This document shows, piece by piece, positions 15,665 through 23,344 of a DNA stretch of 33,241 bases. The notes beneath the pieces are model-generated. The model ran no database searches. It saw only the letters and a list, made by a program, of their open reading frames with translations, and was not told the origin of the DNA. Origin of the DNA: DATFML01 sp964571225 (GTDB lineage: Bacteria > Pseudomonadota > Gammaproteobacteria > DATFLG01); assembly GCA_964571225.1 (NCBI GenBank), contig CAZNBB010000033.1, positions 1 to 33,241 on the forward strand, given 5' to 3'. Position numbers and translations under genes: made by a program. Every line of letters begins with the position of its first letter. Within the stretch, counting starts at the first letter, position 1.

Positions 15665-17119
15665 CTAGGTTCGCTGGGCTGGCGTCAGCTCAGTGACCAG
15701 CTTGACGGTGGTGGCGACCTGGTCGAGTTGAAAATGAGGCCGCAAATGCATGATGCAGAAATAGTTGCCTGCCATACCCGGTCGTTCGCGAACCTCCACG
15801 CGGCCTTCCCGCAAAGGATATTTCGCTTTGAGCTCGAGGGACGCGTCTTCCGAGGTGATGCAGTAGTTGTGCAACCAGTTCTGCAGGAAGCCCTCGCAGT
15901 CCTCTGCGCTCAGAAACGCCCCGATCTTGTCCCTCGCCATCACCTTGAGATAGTGGCTGAAGCGGGCTGCACAGAAAACGTATTGGAGCGCCGCCGAAAG
16001 CCTCGCGTTGACGGTGGCGGCTATGCGGTCATAGGACTTGGCGCGGTGGACGGACGAGTTGCTGTAAAAGGCGGCCCAGCCGGTGTCTTTGCAGGCGCAC
16101 AACGGAATGAAACCGAGGTCGGTGAGCTCCTTTTCCTGTGCGTCGGTGATGAGCACATCGGTAGGATATTTGGGAACCGCGCCGGCCGGATTGGTGGCGA
16201 ACCATTCGGTCGCCAGGCCGGTCACCAGTCCGCCGTCCTCCTGGCCGCGGCGCACGCCCTGTATATCGGCGAGCCATCCGGAATCGGAAAACGAGCGTAT
16301 CAGTACCGACCCGAACGCGTAGACCGCCGTGCCCCACAGGTAGCGGCTGTGGTCCGGGCCACCGACATCCTCCCGGAAGCGGAAACCGTCCGATCGCTGA
16401 ATGTCTTCGCCGTACGGCCGGCGCATCAGGGTGCGCGGCAACAGCAGACCGACGAAGCGCGCGTCGTCACTGTCCCGCAACGCTCTCCACTTGGTGTATT
16501 CCTCTCCCCGGAATGTGTCGGTGATATCAAACGGCATTTCCAGGCCGGCAAAGCGGTCCAGCCCGAACACGGTCGGATGTGCGCCGATGACGATGGGCGC
16601 GAAGGCGGCCGCAGCGATGTGGGACAGCCCGTGCAGCGTCGCGACGTCGTCGTAGGGCCAGTCCGGTTTGGGGCGGTGGTGGATTTCATAGTCGGCCAGC
16701 AGGACCCCGTAGGGTTCGCCGCCCGCCAGCCCGAACTCTTCGCTGTAGATTTTCCTGAACAGCTGGCTCTGATCGAACTCGATGGCCCGGGAAATATCCC
16801 GGGTGGCCTCGGCCCAGGACAGGTTCAGTACCCGGATGCGGACCCGCTCGGCGTCTTCGGCTTTCCCCGTCAGAAATTGCAGGCCTCGCCACGACGCTTC
16901 CAATTGCTGAAAGCGAGGATGGTGGAGAATGGCGTTGACCTGCGCATTGATGAGGCTGTCCAGATGCGCAACATCCATTGCGAGCTGCTGGAGCAGCGAC
17001 TTGCGCGAAGTGGGGGTGCGGCTCCCATGCTGCGAGGACAGCCACAGGGCCAATGCGCGCACCGGATCGCGCTCGTGGATAAAGGCGTCCAGCCCGGTGC
17101 GGATGTCGGCGTATACCAT
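15665..17119 (-). CDS. Second TssC-like protein (ImpD position)
   Basis: A 484-residue protein of the TssC/EvpB family, distinct from the canonical TssC encoded just upstream. Shared marks are SWRGLQFL, AIEFDQSQLFRKIYSEEFG, GGEPYGVLLADYE, HIAAAAFAPIVIG, FCAARFSHYLKVMARDKIG and the C-terminal RERPGMAGNYFCIMHLRPHF. It has a reduced, divergent N-terminus without the acidic leader of TssC. ATG 17119 (MVYADIRTGLDAF) is chosen; the frame stays open to a TTG at 17260, but the extra 47 residues are Arg/Pro-rich and cross a strong hairpin. Rhizobial imp loci encode a second TssC-type protein (ImpD) in this position. Its role, perhaps as a sheath variant or end-specific subunit, is unknown. Confidence 0.9.
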   Translation of the reverse strand: MVYADIRTGLDAFIHERDPVRALALWLSSQHGSRTPTSRKSLLQQLAMDVAHLDSLINAQVNAILHHPRFQQLEASWRGLQFLTGKAEDAERVRIRVLNLSWAEATRDISRAIEFDQSQLFRKIYSEEFGLAGGEPYGVLLADYEIHHRPKPDWPYDDVATLHGLSHIAAAAFAPIVIGAHPTVFGLDRFAGLEMPFDITDTFRGEEYTKWRALRDSDDARFVGLLLPRTLMRRPYGEDIQRSDGFRFREDVGGPDHSRYLWGTAVYAFGSVLIRSFSDSGWLADIQGVRRGQEDGGLVTGLATEWFATNPAGAVPKYPTDVLITDAQEKELTDLGFIPLCACKDTGWAAFYSNSSVHRAKSYDRIAATVNARLSAALQYVFCAARFSHYLKVMARDKIGAFLSAEDCEGFLQNWLHNYCITSEDASLELKAKYPLREGRVEVRERPGMAGNYFCIMHLRPHFQLDQVATTVKLVTELTPAQRT

Positions 17120-17186
17120 TGCAGCCGGTGTCCGTGCAGTGTTCAGGCGACGGAACCGGCCCAGCGAGACGGTCCCCTCGGAAAGG

Positions 17187-17218
17187 CCGGCCCGCCCCCG
17201 CAGGCGGGGACGGGCCGG
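17187..17218 (-). terminator. Strong GC hairpin in the tssC to second-tssC gap
   Basis: CCGGCCCGCCCCCG (17187-17200) pairs with CGGGGACGGGCCGG (17205-17218): 14 pairs, one of them G-T, with a CAGG loop. It lies in the only sizeable gap (130 bp) between tssC and the gene after it. On the minus strand it is followed by CCTTTCC, a very short T-run. It looks like a partial terminator or an RNA 3' barrier that would lower expression of the downstream genes relative to the abundant sheath proteins TssB/TssC. Confidence 0.55.
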
Positions 17219-17249
17219 GCACGAGCTTGCCGGAAGTCCTATTCCCGCA

Positions 17250-18752
17250 TCAGCCGCCAAGCTGTGGAATCTTGGCGACCATGCGCATGGAAGCGGTCAG
17301 CTCTTCCATCTGCAACCAAGGGCGCAGCCAGGCGACGGCATTGTAGGAACCGGGTTGACCGGGTATCTCCTGCACCACCACCTTCGCTTCGGCCAGCGGG
17401 AACTTGGCTTTGATTTCCGGCCCCGCATCCTGATTGCCGTTCACATAGTTGACGATCCAGCGATTGAGCCAGTCCTCGGCGTCCGATGCCTCCATGAACG
17501 AACCGATCTTGTCCCGGCCCATGATCTTCAGGTAGTGGGCAAAGCGCGAGGTTGCCATCAGATAGGGCAGGCGCGCGGAGATGGCGGCATTGGCGGTCGC
17601 CTCGGGACGATCGTACTTGACCGGTTTCTGCACGGTCTGGGCGCCGAAGAACACGGCATAGTCCGTGTTCTTGTAATGGCACAGCGGCAGGAACCCAAGC
17701 TTGCTGAGCTCCGCTTCGCGCCGGTCGGTGATGCCGATTTCCACCGGGCATTTCAGATCGGCGTCGCCGTCGTCGCTGATGAATGTGTGGGTGGGCAGGC
17801 CCTCCACCTTGCCGCCGCCTTCGGCGCCGCGAATGCTGGTGCAGAAGCCGTATTTGGCGAACGAGTCGGTCAGTCGCTCGGCAAGCATGTAGGACGCGTT
17901 CATCCATGTATAGTCATCGTGTCCGAGTTCCCTGGGCGTGCCGTCCGCTTCCACAGGGGCTTCCTCGAAGCCGAATTCCTCCACCGGCTTGGTGTTTGCG
18001 CCGTAGGGAAGGCGCGCCAGCGTGCGCGGCATGGTCAGCGTTACGAACCGGGAATCGTCGCTCTCGCGGAAGCTCCTCCAGCGGGCATATTCCGTGGACT
18101 CGAAGATTTTCTCCAGGTCGCGGGGCTTGGAGAGCTCCGTCCAACTGTCGAAACCGAACAGGCCCGGGTCGCTGGCTGAAATGAACGGGCAGAATGCCGC
18201 CGCCGCCACATGGGACATATTGGTCAGCAGGTCGATGTCCTCGGGATGGGACGTGAACTCGTAGTCGCCTATCAGTGCGCCGTAGGGTTCGCCACCGGGG
18301 CTGCCGAACTCGTTTTCATAGAGTTTCTTGAAAGTCTGGCTCTGGTCGAATTCGACTGCCTTGTCCAGGTCCTTGAACAGGTCGCGTTTGCTGACGTTCA
18401 TCACCTTGATCTTCAGAGCGGAACCGGTTTCGCTGTTCATGACCAGGTGGTGCAGACCCCGCCAGCTGCCTTCGAGCTTCTGGAACTCGGGCGCGTGCAT
18501 GATGGCCGCCAGCTGGGTGGACATCTTGTCGTCGATGGCTTTGATCGCTTGATTGAAGGTGACCGTCAGGTTGCGGCTCCAGGTCACCGTTCCCTTGAGC
18601 GCTTCCTCGGTCAGGTTCCGGATCAGCTCTTCGGCTTCGGAGCGTTCGGTCTGGCGGGTTGCGCCGATGGCCTGTTCCAGCAGGCCGGCGGATTCCGTCT
18701 GCGTTTCCGCGGCGGCGGGTGCCTGTTCGCCGGCCGGATTCTGCTCGCTCAT
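17250..18752 (-). CDS. tssC: TssC contractile sheath large subunit
   Basis: A 500-residue canonical TssC (VipB/ImpC), which polymerises with TssB into the contractile sheath. Family marks: KLEGSWRGLHHLVMNSETG, AVEFDQSQTFKKLYENEFG, GGEPYGALIGDYEF, SHVAAAAFCPFISASD, ESDDSRFVTLTMPRTLARLP, RFAHYLKIMGRDKIGSFM and QEIPGQPGSYNAVAWLRPWL. Length is as expected. The N-terminus is an acidic, disordered-looking leader of about 35 residues. The start overlaps the tssB stop by 4 bp, giving coupling for equal expression. Confidence 0.97.
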   Translation of the reverse strand: MSEQNPAGEQAPAAAETQTESAGLLEQAIGATRQTERSEAEELIRNLTEEALKGTVTWSRNLTVTFNQAIKAIDDKMSTQLAAIMHAPEFQKLEGSWRGLHHLVMNSETGSALKIKVMNVSKRDLFKDLDKAVEFDQSQTFKKLYENEFGSPGGEPYGALIGDYEFTSHPEDIDLLTNMSHVAAAAFCPFISASDPGLFGFDSWTELSKPRDLEKIFESTEYARWRSFRESDDSRFVTLTMPRTLARLPYGANTKPVEEFGFEEAPVEADGTPRELGHDDYTWMNASYMLAERLTDSFAKYGFCTSIRGAEGGGKVEGLPTHTFISDDGDADLKCPVEIGITDRREAELSKLGFLPLCHYKNTDYAVFFGAQTVQKPVKYDRPEATANAAISARLPYLMATSRFAHYLKIMGRDKIGSFMEASDAEDWLNRWIVNYVNGNQDAGPEIKAKFPLAEAKVVVQEIPGQPGSYNAVAWLRPWLQMEELTASMRMVAKIPQLGG

Positions 18753-19279
18753 TTGTCGTCCTCCTTATCCGGGGTGCCGCCGCTCTTGTCGATACCCAGC
18801 TCGTCGGCCATCTTGTCCAGGTCGCCGGTGTTCTGCAGGACCTGCTCGAGCAGGGACTCCAGCTCTTCGGAACGATCCACCTTGGACATCAGGTCGCGCA
18901 ACTTGTTGCGCGTCTCCATCAGTTTGCGCAACGGTTCGACCTGGTTCACCACGCGGGCGGGCTCGAAGTCTTCCATGGATTTGAACTCCAGATCCACGGC
19001 CATCTGGCTGCCGTCTCCGGCCAGGGTATTGTCCACCTTGAGGTTCAGACCCGGCGTCATCCGAGTCATGACGTCATCGAAGTTGTCCCGGTCGATCTGG
19101 ATGAACTTGCGGTCCTTCAGGGACTTCAGGGGCTTGGTCGGATTGCCGGAAAAATCACCCATCACGCCGACCACGAAGGGCAGTTCCTTTTCAGCCACCG
19201 CGCCCTCGGTCTCCACTTGATAGGTGATATGCACCCGCGGCTTGCGCACGCGTTCCAATTTGTCGTGAATGCTGGCCAT
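18749..19279 (-). CDS. tssB: TssB contractile sheath small subunit
   Basis: A 176-residue TssB (VipA/ImpB). The conserved start SIHDKLERVRKPRVHITYQV, the LPFVVGVMGDFSGNP block, DRKFIQIDRDNFDDVM and FKSMEDFEPARVVNQVEPL are diagnostic. The C-terminal region is helical and acidic, as in other TssB proteins that interlock with TssC and TagJ. GAGGAG lies about nine bases before the ATG. A TATATA element (19300-19305) lies about 20 bp upstream, but no matching -35 is evident. A 217-bp gap without a gene separates it from tssA, so an internal promoter is possible. Confidence 0.97.
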   Translation of the reverse strand: MASIHDKLERVRKPRVHITYQVETEGAVAEKELPFVVGVMGDFSGNPTKPLKSLKDRKFIQIDRDNFDDVMTRMTPGLNLKVDNTLAGDGSQMAVDLEFKSMEDFEPARVVNQVEPLRKLMETRNKLRDLMSKVDRSEELESLLEQVLQNTGDLDKMADELGIDKSGGTPDKEDDK

Positions 19280-19496
19280 AGAACTGACTCCTCGATGGAT
19301 ATATACGACTGATGTTATGCCGGCGGCGTGCGGAAAACTCTCCGGAATGGCCCGGGGTCGGTTCCCGCTTGCGCGTCAGGCATCAGTGCGATCCTGCAAT
19401 GCCCCTTGCGCAGCAACCCGCGTCCCGGATGGTTTCGTGTGTTGCGTCCCGCCCGTTGTCTGGGTGTTCAATTCACCTTTGCTGTTGTTGTGTCCG

Positions 19497-20615
19497 TCAA
19501 TCGGACTCGTCCGGTCTGGGGATGCCCGTGACCCGGAAGAATTCGTCTCGCGCGCTGGTGTCGTTGATCAGGTCCGCCAGCAGGTCGGGAAGCGGCATGC
19601 GGCCCCAGCGAACCGCCTGTTCAAGACTGTAGGACAGCGGCGAGTGTGGCTCGGTGCGCCGAAAGAAATCGGCAACGTCCAGCAGAATCTTGAATGCGTC
19701 CTCGCGGCCGCGTATCTGTCCCGGCGCAGGGGCTGCCGACGGGGCGGCGGTTGCCGGTGCACTGTCGGCATCGGGCGATGCCGGGTCGGCTTCGGCGTCG
19801 CTCGACGTACCCAGCTTATCGCCGGCGAGAAACATCAGTGTTTCGTCGCAGGACTGGAGCATGTTGCGAATATTGGAGCTGGGCGGTGCGTGCGGGCCGC
19901 AGCGCTCGTCGAGGGCGGCCGAAAGCTGCTGGAACTCCGCCAGGGCTTCCTGCAGATCTTCGCGCAGGACCATGAATTCAGTCGCCGGCGTTTCCGCAGC
20001 GGCCTGCCGGATCTGCTGCAGCGTGACGGCCCCATCGGCGATGCGTCGCTCGCGTTTCTCGCTGTCGGTGATCTGCTCCAGGGCGACGGCCTGCTCGTAG
20101 TGCCACATCGCAAACGGTCCGACGGATTGCCCGCCGGTGATCAATGCGCCCCGGATGGGCGCGATGAGCGTGCCTTCGCCGTCCTCGCCGTTAAGGCCGG
20201 ACAGCGGTGCGACCGTGGTTTCTATTCCGTCTTCGTCGGGGCGCGGGTAGATGCCGTCCCAAAAGCGTTCCGAGAGCTCACGGGCCAACCGGAAGCCGTC
20301 GCGCAACCCGGCGAAGCCGTGCAGTCGTACCAGGGCCTCGATCAGCCACGCTGTCACTTCCAGATCTTTGCTGTGCTGGCCGATGAGCGTCTGGGCCTGC
20401 TTGAGCACCGGGCGCCAGTCGGCGCTCAGGTCGTGGGCTTCGCCGTCTTCGATCAGGCTGTTGCGTTCCTTGGATCTGGCGGCGGAACGGGCGTCCTTCA
20501 CCGCGTAATAAATTTGTGAGGTCTTCGCGTCGGAACGCAGGTCTATCCCCGCCGGCGCATCCTCGGAGATGGGCTCTAGCAACTGCTCGAAATCCAGGAC
20601 TTGCGGGGATGGCAT
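19497..20615 (-). CDS. tssA: TssA (ImpA family) sheath/tube assembly protein
   Basis: A 372-residue TssA. The ImpA N-terminal domain (about 1-150) has FEQLLEPISEDAPAGIDLRS, DWRPVLKQAQTLI, DLEVTAWLIEALVRLHGFAG and ERFWDGIYPRPDEDG. A Pro/Ala-rich linker (about 280-315) precedes a C-terminal domain with GREDAFKILLDVADFFRRTEPHSP and SYSLEQAVRWGRM, typical of TssA proteins that bind the baseplate and cap the growing sheath. ATG 20615 has GAGGG upstream; a longer open frame adds 37 Arg-rich residues and is rejected. It is the first gene of the minus-strand operon, facing the divergent region. Confidence 0.94.
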   Translation of the reverse strand: MPSPQVLDFEQLLEPISEDAPAGIDLRSDAKTSQIYYAVKDARSAARSKERNSLIEDGEAHDLSADWRPVLKQAQTLIGQHSKDLEVTAWLIEALVRLHGFAGLRDGFRLARELSERFWDGIYPRPDEDGIETTVAPLSGLNGEDGEGTLIAPIRGALITGGQSVGPFAMWHYEQAVALEQITDSEKRERRIADGAVTLQQIRQAAAETPATEFMVLREDLQEALAEFQQLSAALDERCGPHAPPSSNIRNMLQSCDETLMFLAGDKLGTSSDAEADPASPDADSAPATAAPSAAPAPGQIRGREDAFKILLDVADFFRRTEPHSPLSYSLEQAVRWGRMPLPDLLADLINDTSARDEFFRVTGIPRPDESD

Positions 20616-20883
20616 GATGGCCCTCAGGCGTACTCTTATTCGGTTGTTCTGTAACGGCCGCCTGCGTCCGGCGACGCGCACCGCGATGGCCTCTTCAGCC
20701 GCAACCCCCCGTTGCCCGCCCGCCATACCTGATGCGGAGCAGGTCCGGCATCGCCGCTGTCGCCCGCCGCGCGGCGGAAGCGACTGAATAAGGTTGTATA
20801 GTTTTGATCGATAGCTTAGCCTGCTGCAGAGGGCGGCGCAACACAGACCGGTTACTGATCAAACGGCTGCGACAAGGTCGTTG

Positions 20884-20902
20884 GACTCGGGGAATCCGAG
20901 TC
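20884..20902. repeat. 7-bp inverted repeat, possible operator
   Basis: GACTCGG, spacer GGAAT, CCGAGTC. It is a perfect dyad in the divergent region about 270 bp from the tssA start. It could be a regulator site or an RNA hairpin in a long leader. Confidence 0.35.
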
Positions 20903-21121
20903 GGGGGAACGGGGGTGAAGGTCCTTGGCGCGGGTCGCCGGGGTCCGGACGTGCTTTGCCCAGTCCCGCCGGAATGGTCGAGGATGGCCGGGTCGCAAGG
21001 ATGCGCAAGCGCGCTACTGGAGCGGCACGGACGGCCAGCTATTTAATTAATGTATGTCTGTTCTCTGCACTGCGATTGTGCAACGCATCATATGGCGCTC
21101 GTCAAAGGCTAGACGATGCGG

Positions 21122-21154
21122 AGCCTTGAGAGTGCCAGTGGCAGCGCTTTTTGT
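21122..21154. promoter_or_regulatory. TGGCA dyad with sigma-54-like half elements
   Basis: Reading toward tssA (21137-21122) there is TGGCACTCTCAAGGCT: a perfect -24 TGGCAC and a GC at the right N10 spacing, but a poor -12 TT. Reading toward fha (21139-21154) there is TGGCAGCGCTTTTTGT, with a good TGGCA and T-run but the -12 GC displaced. The two form the palindrome TGCCAGTGGCA. Sigma-54 control of T6SS genes is known in other bacteria; here the match is partial, and the dyad may instead be an operator. Confidence 0.3.
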
Positions 21155-21265
21155 TTATGATACCCGCTCACCGAATGTAATCGAGTCGGCCGGACGGGGA
21201 TGCGGTGCAACTTGGTCCCGCCCATGGCGGCTGGAGAGGCGCTCCTACAGTGCCGGCGTCTTCGT

Positions 21266-22714
21266 ATGCCCCTGACCCTCACAATCACAAGTACTCGCAG
21301 GGAGTCTCCGGGCCTGCAGCGCTCGAAAGTGTTCGAGACCCGTGGCGGCACCATCGGGCGCACCCAGGGCAACGACTGGGTACTGCCCGATCCGGAGCGC
21401 TATGTGTCGGGCAATCACGCCCGGGTGGAGTATCGGGACGGGGTCTACTACCTCGGCGATACCAGTACCAACGGCGTGTTCGTGAACGGTTCCAGCCAAC
21501 CCGTCGGTGCCGGGAACTATGTTGCGCTCCACGATGGCGACCGATTGGTGATCGGCGACTATGAAATCGGCGTCGGCGTAGACGGCGGCGAATCGGCGGC
21601 GGGTAATCCTTTCGATCCGGGCGAGCCCGGCAATGCGGGCGTCGACCTGTCCGTCACGAGCCCCACGCTCCCGCCGCAAGCTCCCGCACGGCACGACGAG
21701 TCCCCATCGGCTCCTGAGGACGATCCTTTCGCTTTTCTGGACGAGGCGCCGCTGTCATCCCCGGCACCCTGGGATTCGCCGTCGGCCGACAGTGCCGATT
21801 CCGGAGGGCAGTCGCCGCCCCTCGCGCCGCCCAGCCTCGATCAGGGTACACCCCTTGACGACTTCTTCGCGCCGCCGTCCTCAGGGGGCGAGCAAATCCC
21901 CGAAGATTGGGACATGACCGGCTTTTCGTCGGCGCCAGCGCCGACGGATCCGGGTTCGCCTGCCGCCCCCCCGCCGTTTCCCGAGCCGTCTCGCGGTCTG
22001 TCATCCACCCCGCCCCCCCAGGAGCAAGGCGACCCCGCTCCGATGGAGGCCGTGCCGGCGCCGCCGGCTCCCGAACCCGCGCGGGGACCGGCAGCGACCG
22101 GAGGGGATGCCGTCCGCGAACTGCAATGGTTTCTGCAGGGCGCAGGTCTGGGTGACGTGAGCATCCCGGACGACTACGCGCCGGTGTTGATGACCGCTGT
22201 CGGGCAGATGTTCCGCGAACTGATACAGGGCGTGATGGAAGTGCTGATGGCCCGCAGCAGCCTCAAGAGCGAATTCCGGATGGCCATGACCACCGTGCGT
22301 CCGGTGGAGAACAATCCGCTGAAGTTCTCCGTCGATGTGGAGGAAGCGTTGCGGGCGTTGCTGACCAAGCAGGGATCCGGTTACCTTGCACCGGCCGATG
22401 CGGTGCATGAGGGCATCATGGACATCAAAGGCCATCAGATGGCGATGATGGCCGGCATGCAGGCGGCCTTTCGCGAGTTGCTGACGCGGTTCGCTCCGGA
22501 GGCGGTGGAGCGGGCGGCCGGCAAGGGCGGCACGTTCGGCGCGCTGTTGCCTGCCGCACGCAAAGCCAAGTGTTGGGACGTCTACGCCGAACAATATGCC
22601 CAGATCGCGCGGGAGGCCGAGGACAACTTCCAACGGCTTTTCGGCGAGGAATTCGCCCGGGCGTACGAAGAGCAGATCGAACAATTGCGGGGCACCACCG
22701 GGCGCAAGCCGTAA
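21266..22714 (+). CDS. tagH: Fha/TagH forkhead-associated T6SS protein (ImpI family)
   Basis: A 482-residue protein. The N-terminal FHA domain (about 1-90) binds phospho-threonine; its signature residues are visible: GR at 31-32, S48-x2-H51, and TNG at 68-70. A Pro/Ser/Asp-rich linker (about 140-290) contains short acidic-aromatic pieces such as DDPFAFLDE and LDDFFAPPSS. The C-terminal domain (about 290-475) is the T6SS-specific Fha domain (QGAGLGDVSI, LMARSSLKSEFRMAMTTVRP, NNPLKFSVDVEEALRALL). ATG 21266 gives the family start MPLTLTITS, although no good ribosome-binding site is seen. It leads the plus-strand operon that ends with the kinase whose substrates it would read. Confidence 0.94.
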   Translation: MPLTLTITSTRRESPGLQRSKVFETRGGTIGRTQGNDWVLPDPERYVSGNHARVEYRDGVYYLGDTSTNGVFVNGSSQPVGAGNYVALHDGDRLVIGDYEIGVGVDGGESAAGNPFDPGEPGNAGVDLSVTSPTLPPQAPARHDESPSAPEDDPFAFLDEAPLSSPAPWDSPSADSADSGGQSPPLAPPSLDQGTPLDDFFAPPSSGGEQIPEDWDMTGFSSAPAPTDPGSPAAPPPFPEPSRGLSSTPPPQEQGDPAPMEAVPAPPAPEPARGPAATGGDAVRELQWFLQGAGLGDVSIPDDYAPVLMTAVGQMFRELIQGVMEVLMARSSLKSEFRMAMTTVRPVENNPLKFSVDVEEALRALLTKQGSGYLAPADAVHEGIMDIKGHQMAMMAGMQAAFRELLTRFAPEAVERAAGKGGTFGALLPAARKAKCWDVYAEQYAQIAREAEDNFQRLFGEEFARAYEEQIEQLRGTTGRKP

Positions 22715-22839
22715 TTGCCCGCTCCGGGCGCAGCGGTCCCGGGTGGCGGCTCGCTGCGGCGGGCACGGGCTCGAACCATGGGTGGGGGGCGGCCGTGGTG
22801 GTGCCGCTATAAGAACCAATGACAGAGGGCAGAACAGCC

Positions 22840-23325
22840 ATGGATATGCGCACTCGCAGCGGGGCGTCACGCGCCCCCATGGGCCTTGTTATCTTCCTGA
22901 TCCTGATGCTGGCGGGCTGCGCGAGCGGGCCCGCTCCCATCCCCTCCAAGGGCAGCATCGCCGCGTCCGCGGACGTCAACCCCAATCCCGAAGGGCGTCC
23001 GTCCCCGATCGTGCTGCGGGTCTTTGAGCTGCGTACTGCGGATGCGTTCCGCAACGCAGACTTCTTCTCCCTGTACCGTGACAGCAAGAAAGTTCTCGGC
23101 CAGGACCTGCTGGGACAGCAGGAATTCGAGCTGCACCCGGGCGAAACCCGCGATTTCAAGCAGCAGTTGCCGGTGGGTACCCGTTTCGTGGGCGTGGTCG
23201 CGGCGTTTCGTGATCTGGATCGGGCCAGCTGGCGGGCCCTGGCCGCGGTGCCGGCCAAGTCCAAGGTCGCCCTGCAGATTCGACTGAGTCGCCTGTCCGT
23301 GTCGGTTTCCGCCGGCAAGCAATGA
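22840..23325 (+). CDS. tssJ: TssJ outer-membrane lipoprotein
   Basis: A 161-residue lipoprotein. An Arg-containing start and hydrophobic stretch GLVIFLILMLAGC give a lipobox LAGC with Cys27 as the acylated residue. The mature part has the TssJ transthyretin-like fold pieces: SPIVLRVFELRTADAFRNAD, FFSLYRDS, LHPGETRDFKQQLP, TRFVGVVAAFRDLDRASWRA. TssJ anchors TssM to the outer membrane. ATG 22840 has AGAGGG (22824-22829) ten bases upstream and a normal-length signal peptide; ATG 22819 in the same frame would add seven residues and cannot be excluded. It follows fha by about 125 bp. Confidence 0.93.
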   Translation: MDMRTRSGASRAPMGLVIFLILMLAGCASGPAPIPSKGSIAASADVNPNPEGRPSPIVLRVFELRTADAFRNADFFSLYRDSKKVLGQDLLGQQEFELHPGETRDFKQQLPVGTRFVGVVAAFRDLDRASWRALAAVPAKSKVALQIRLSRLSVSVSAGKQ

Positions 23326-23344
23326 GCCCGTTCGGAGAACGCTG

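Larger units (their letters stand above)
20616..21265. promoter_or_regulatory. Divergent control region between tssA and fha operons
   Basis: 650 bp without a convincing gene separates the two divergent T6SS operons, so it should contain both promoters. Visible items are an AT-rich patch (20783-20815) on the tssA side; a hairpin or operator GACTCGG-N5-CCGAGTC (20884-20902); an AT-rich patch (about 21038-21058); a TGCCAGTGGCA palindrome (21132-21142 area); and a TATGAT -10-like sequence (21156-21161). Short ORFs here are Arg/Gly-rich and do not resemble proteins. Confidence 0.65.

Noticed and set aside
17120..17260. N-terminal extension of the second TssC-like protein to TTG 17260
   Set aside because: The added residues are Arg/Pro-rich, pass through the strong hairpin and have no TssC similarity. 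The ATG at 17119 gives a family-like start.
14633..17413. A 926-codon open frame on the plus strand opposite tssE, tagJ and the second tssC-like gene
   Set aside because: It is antisense to three recognisable genes, has no domain and spans their boundaries; it is a high-GC shadow.
20804..21129. Short plus-strand frames in the divergent region
   Set aside because: They are Arg/Gly-rich, lack good start signals and family resemblance, and sit in an expected promoter region.
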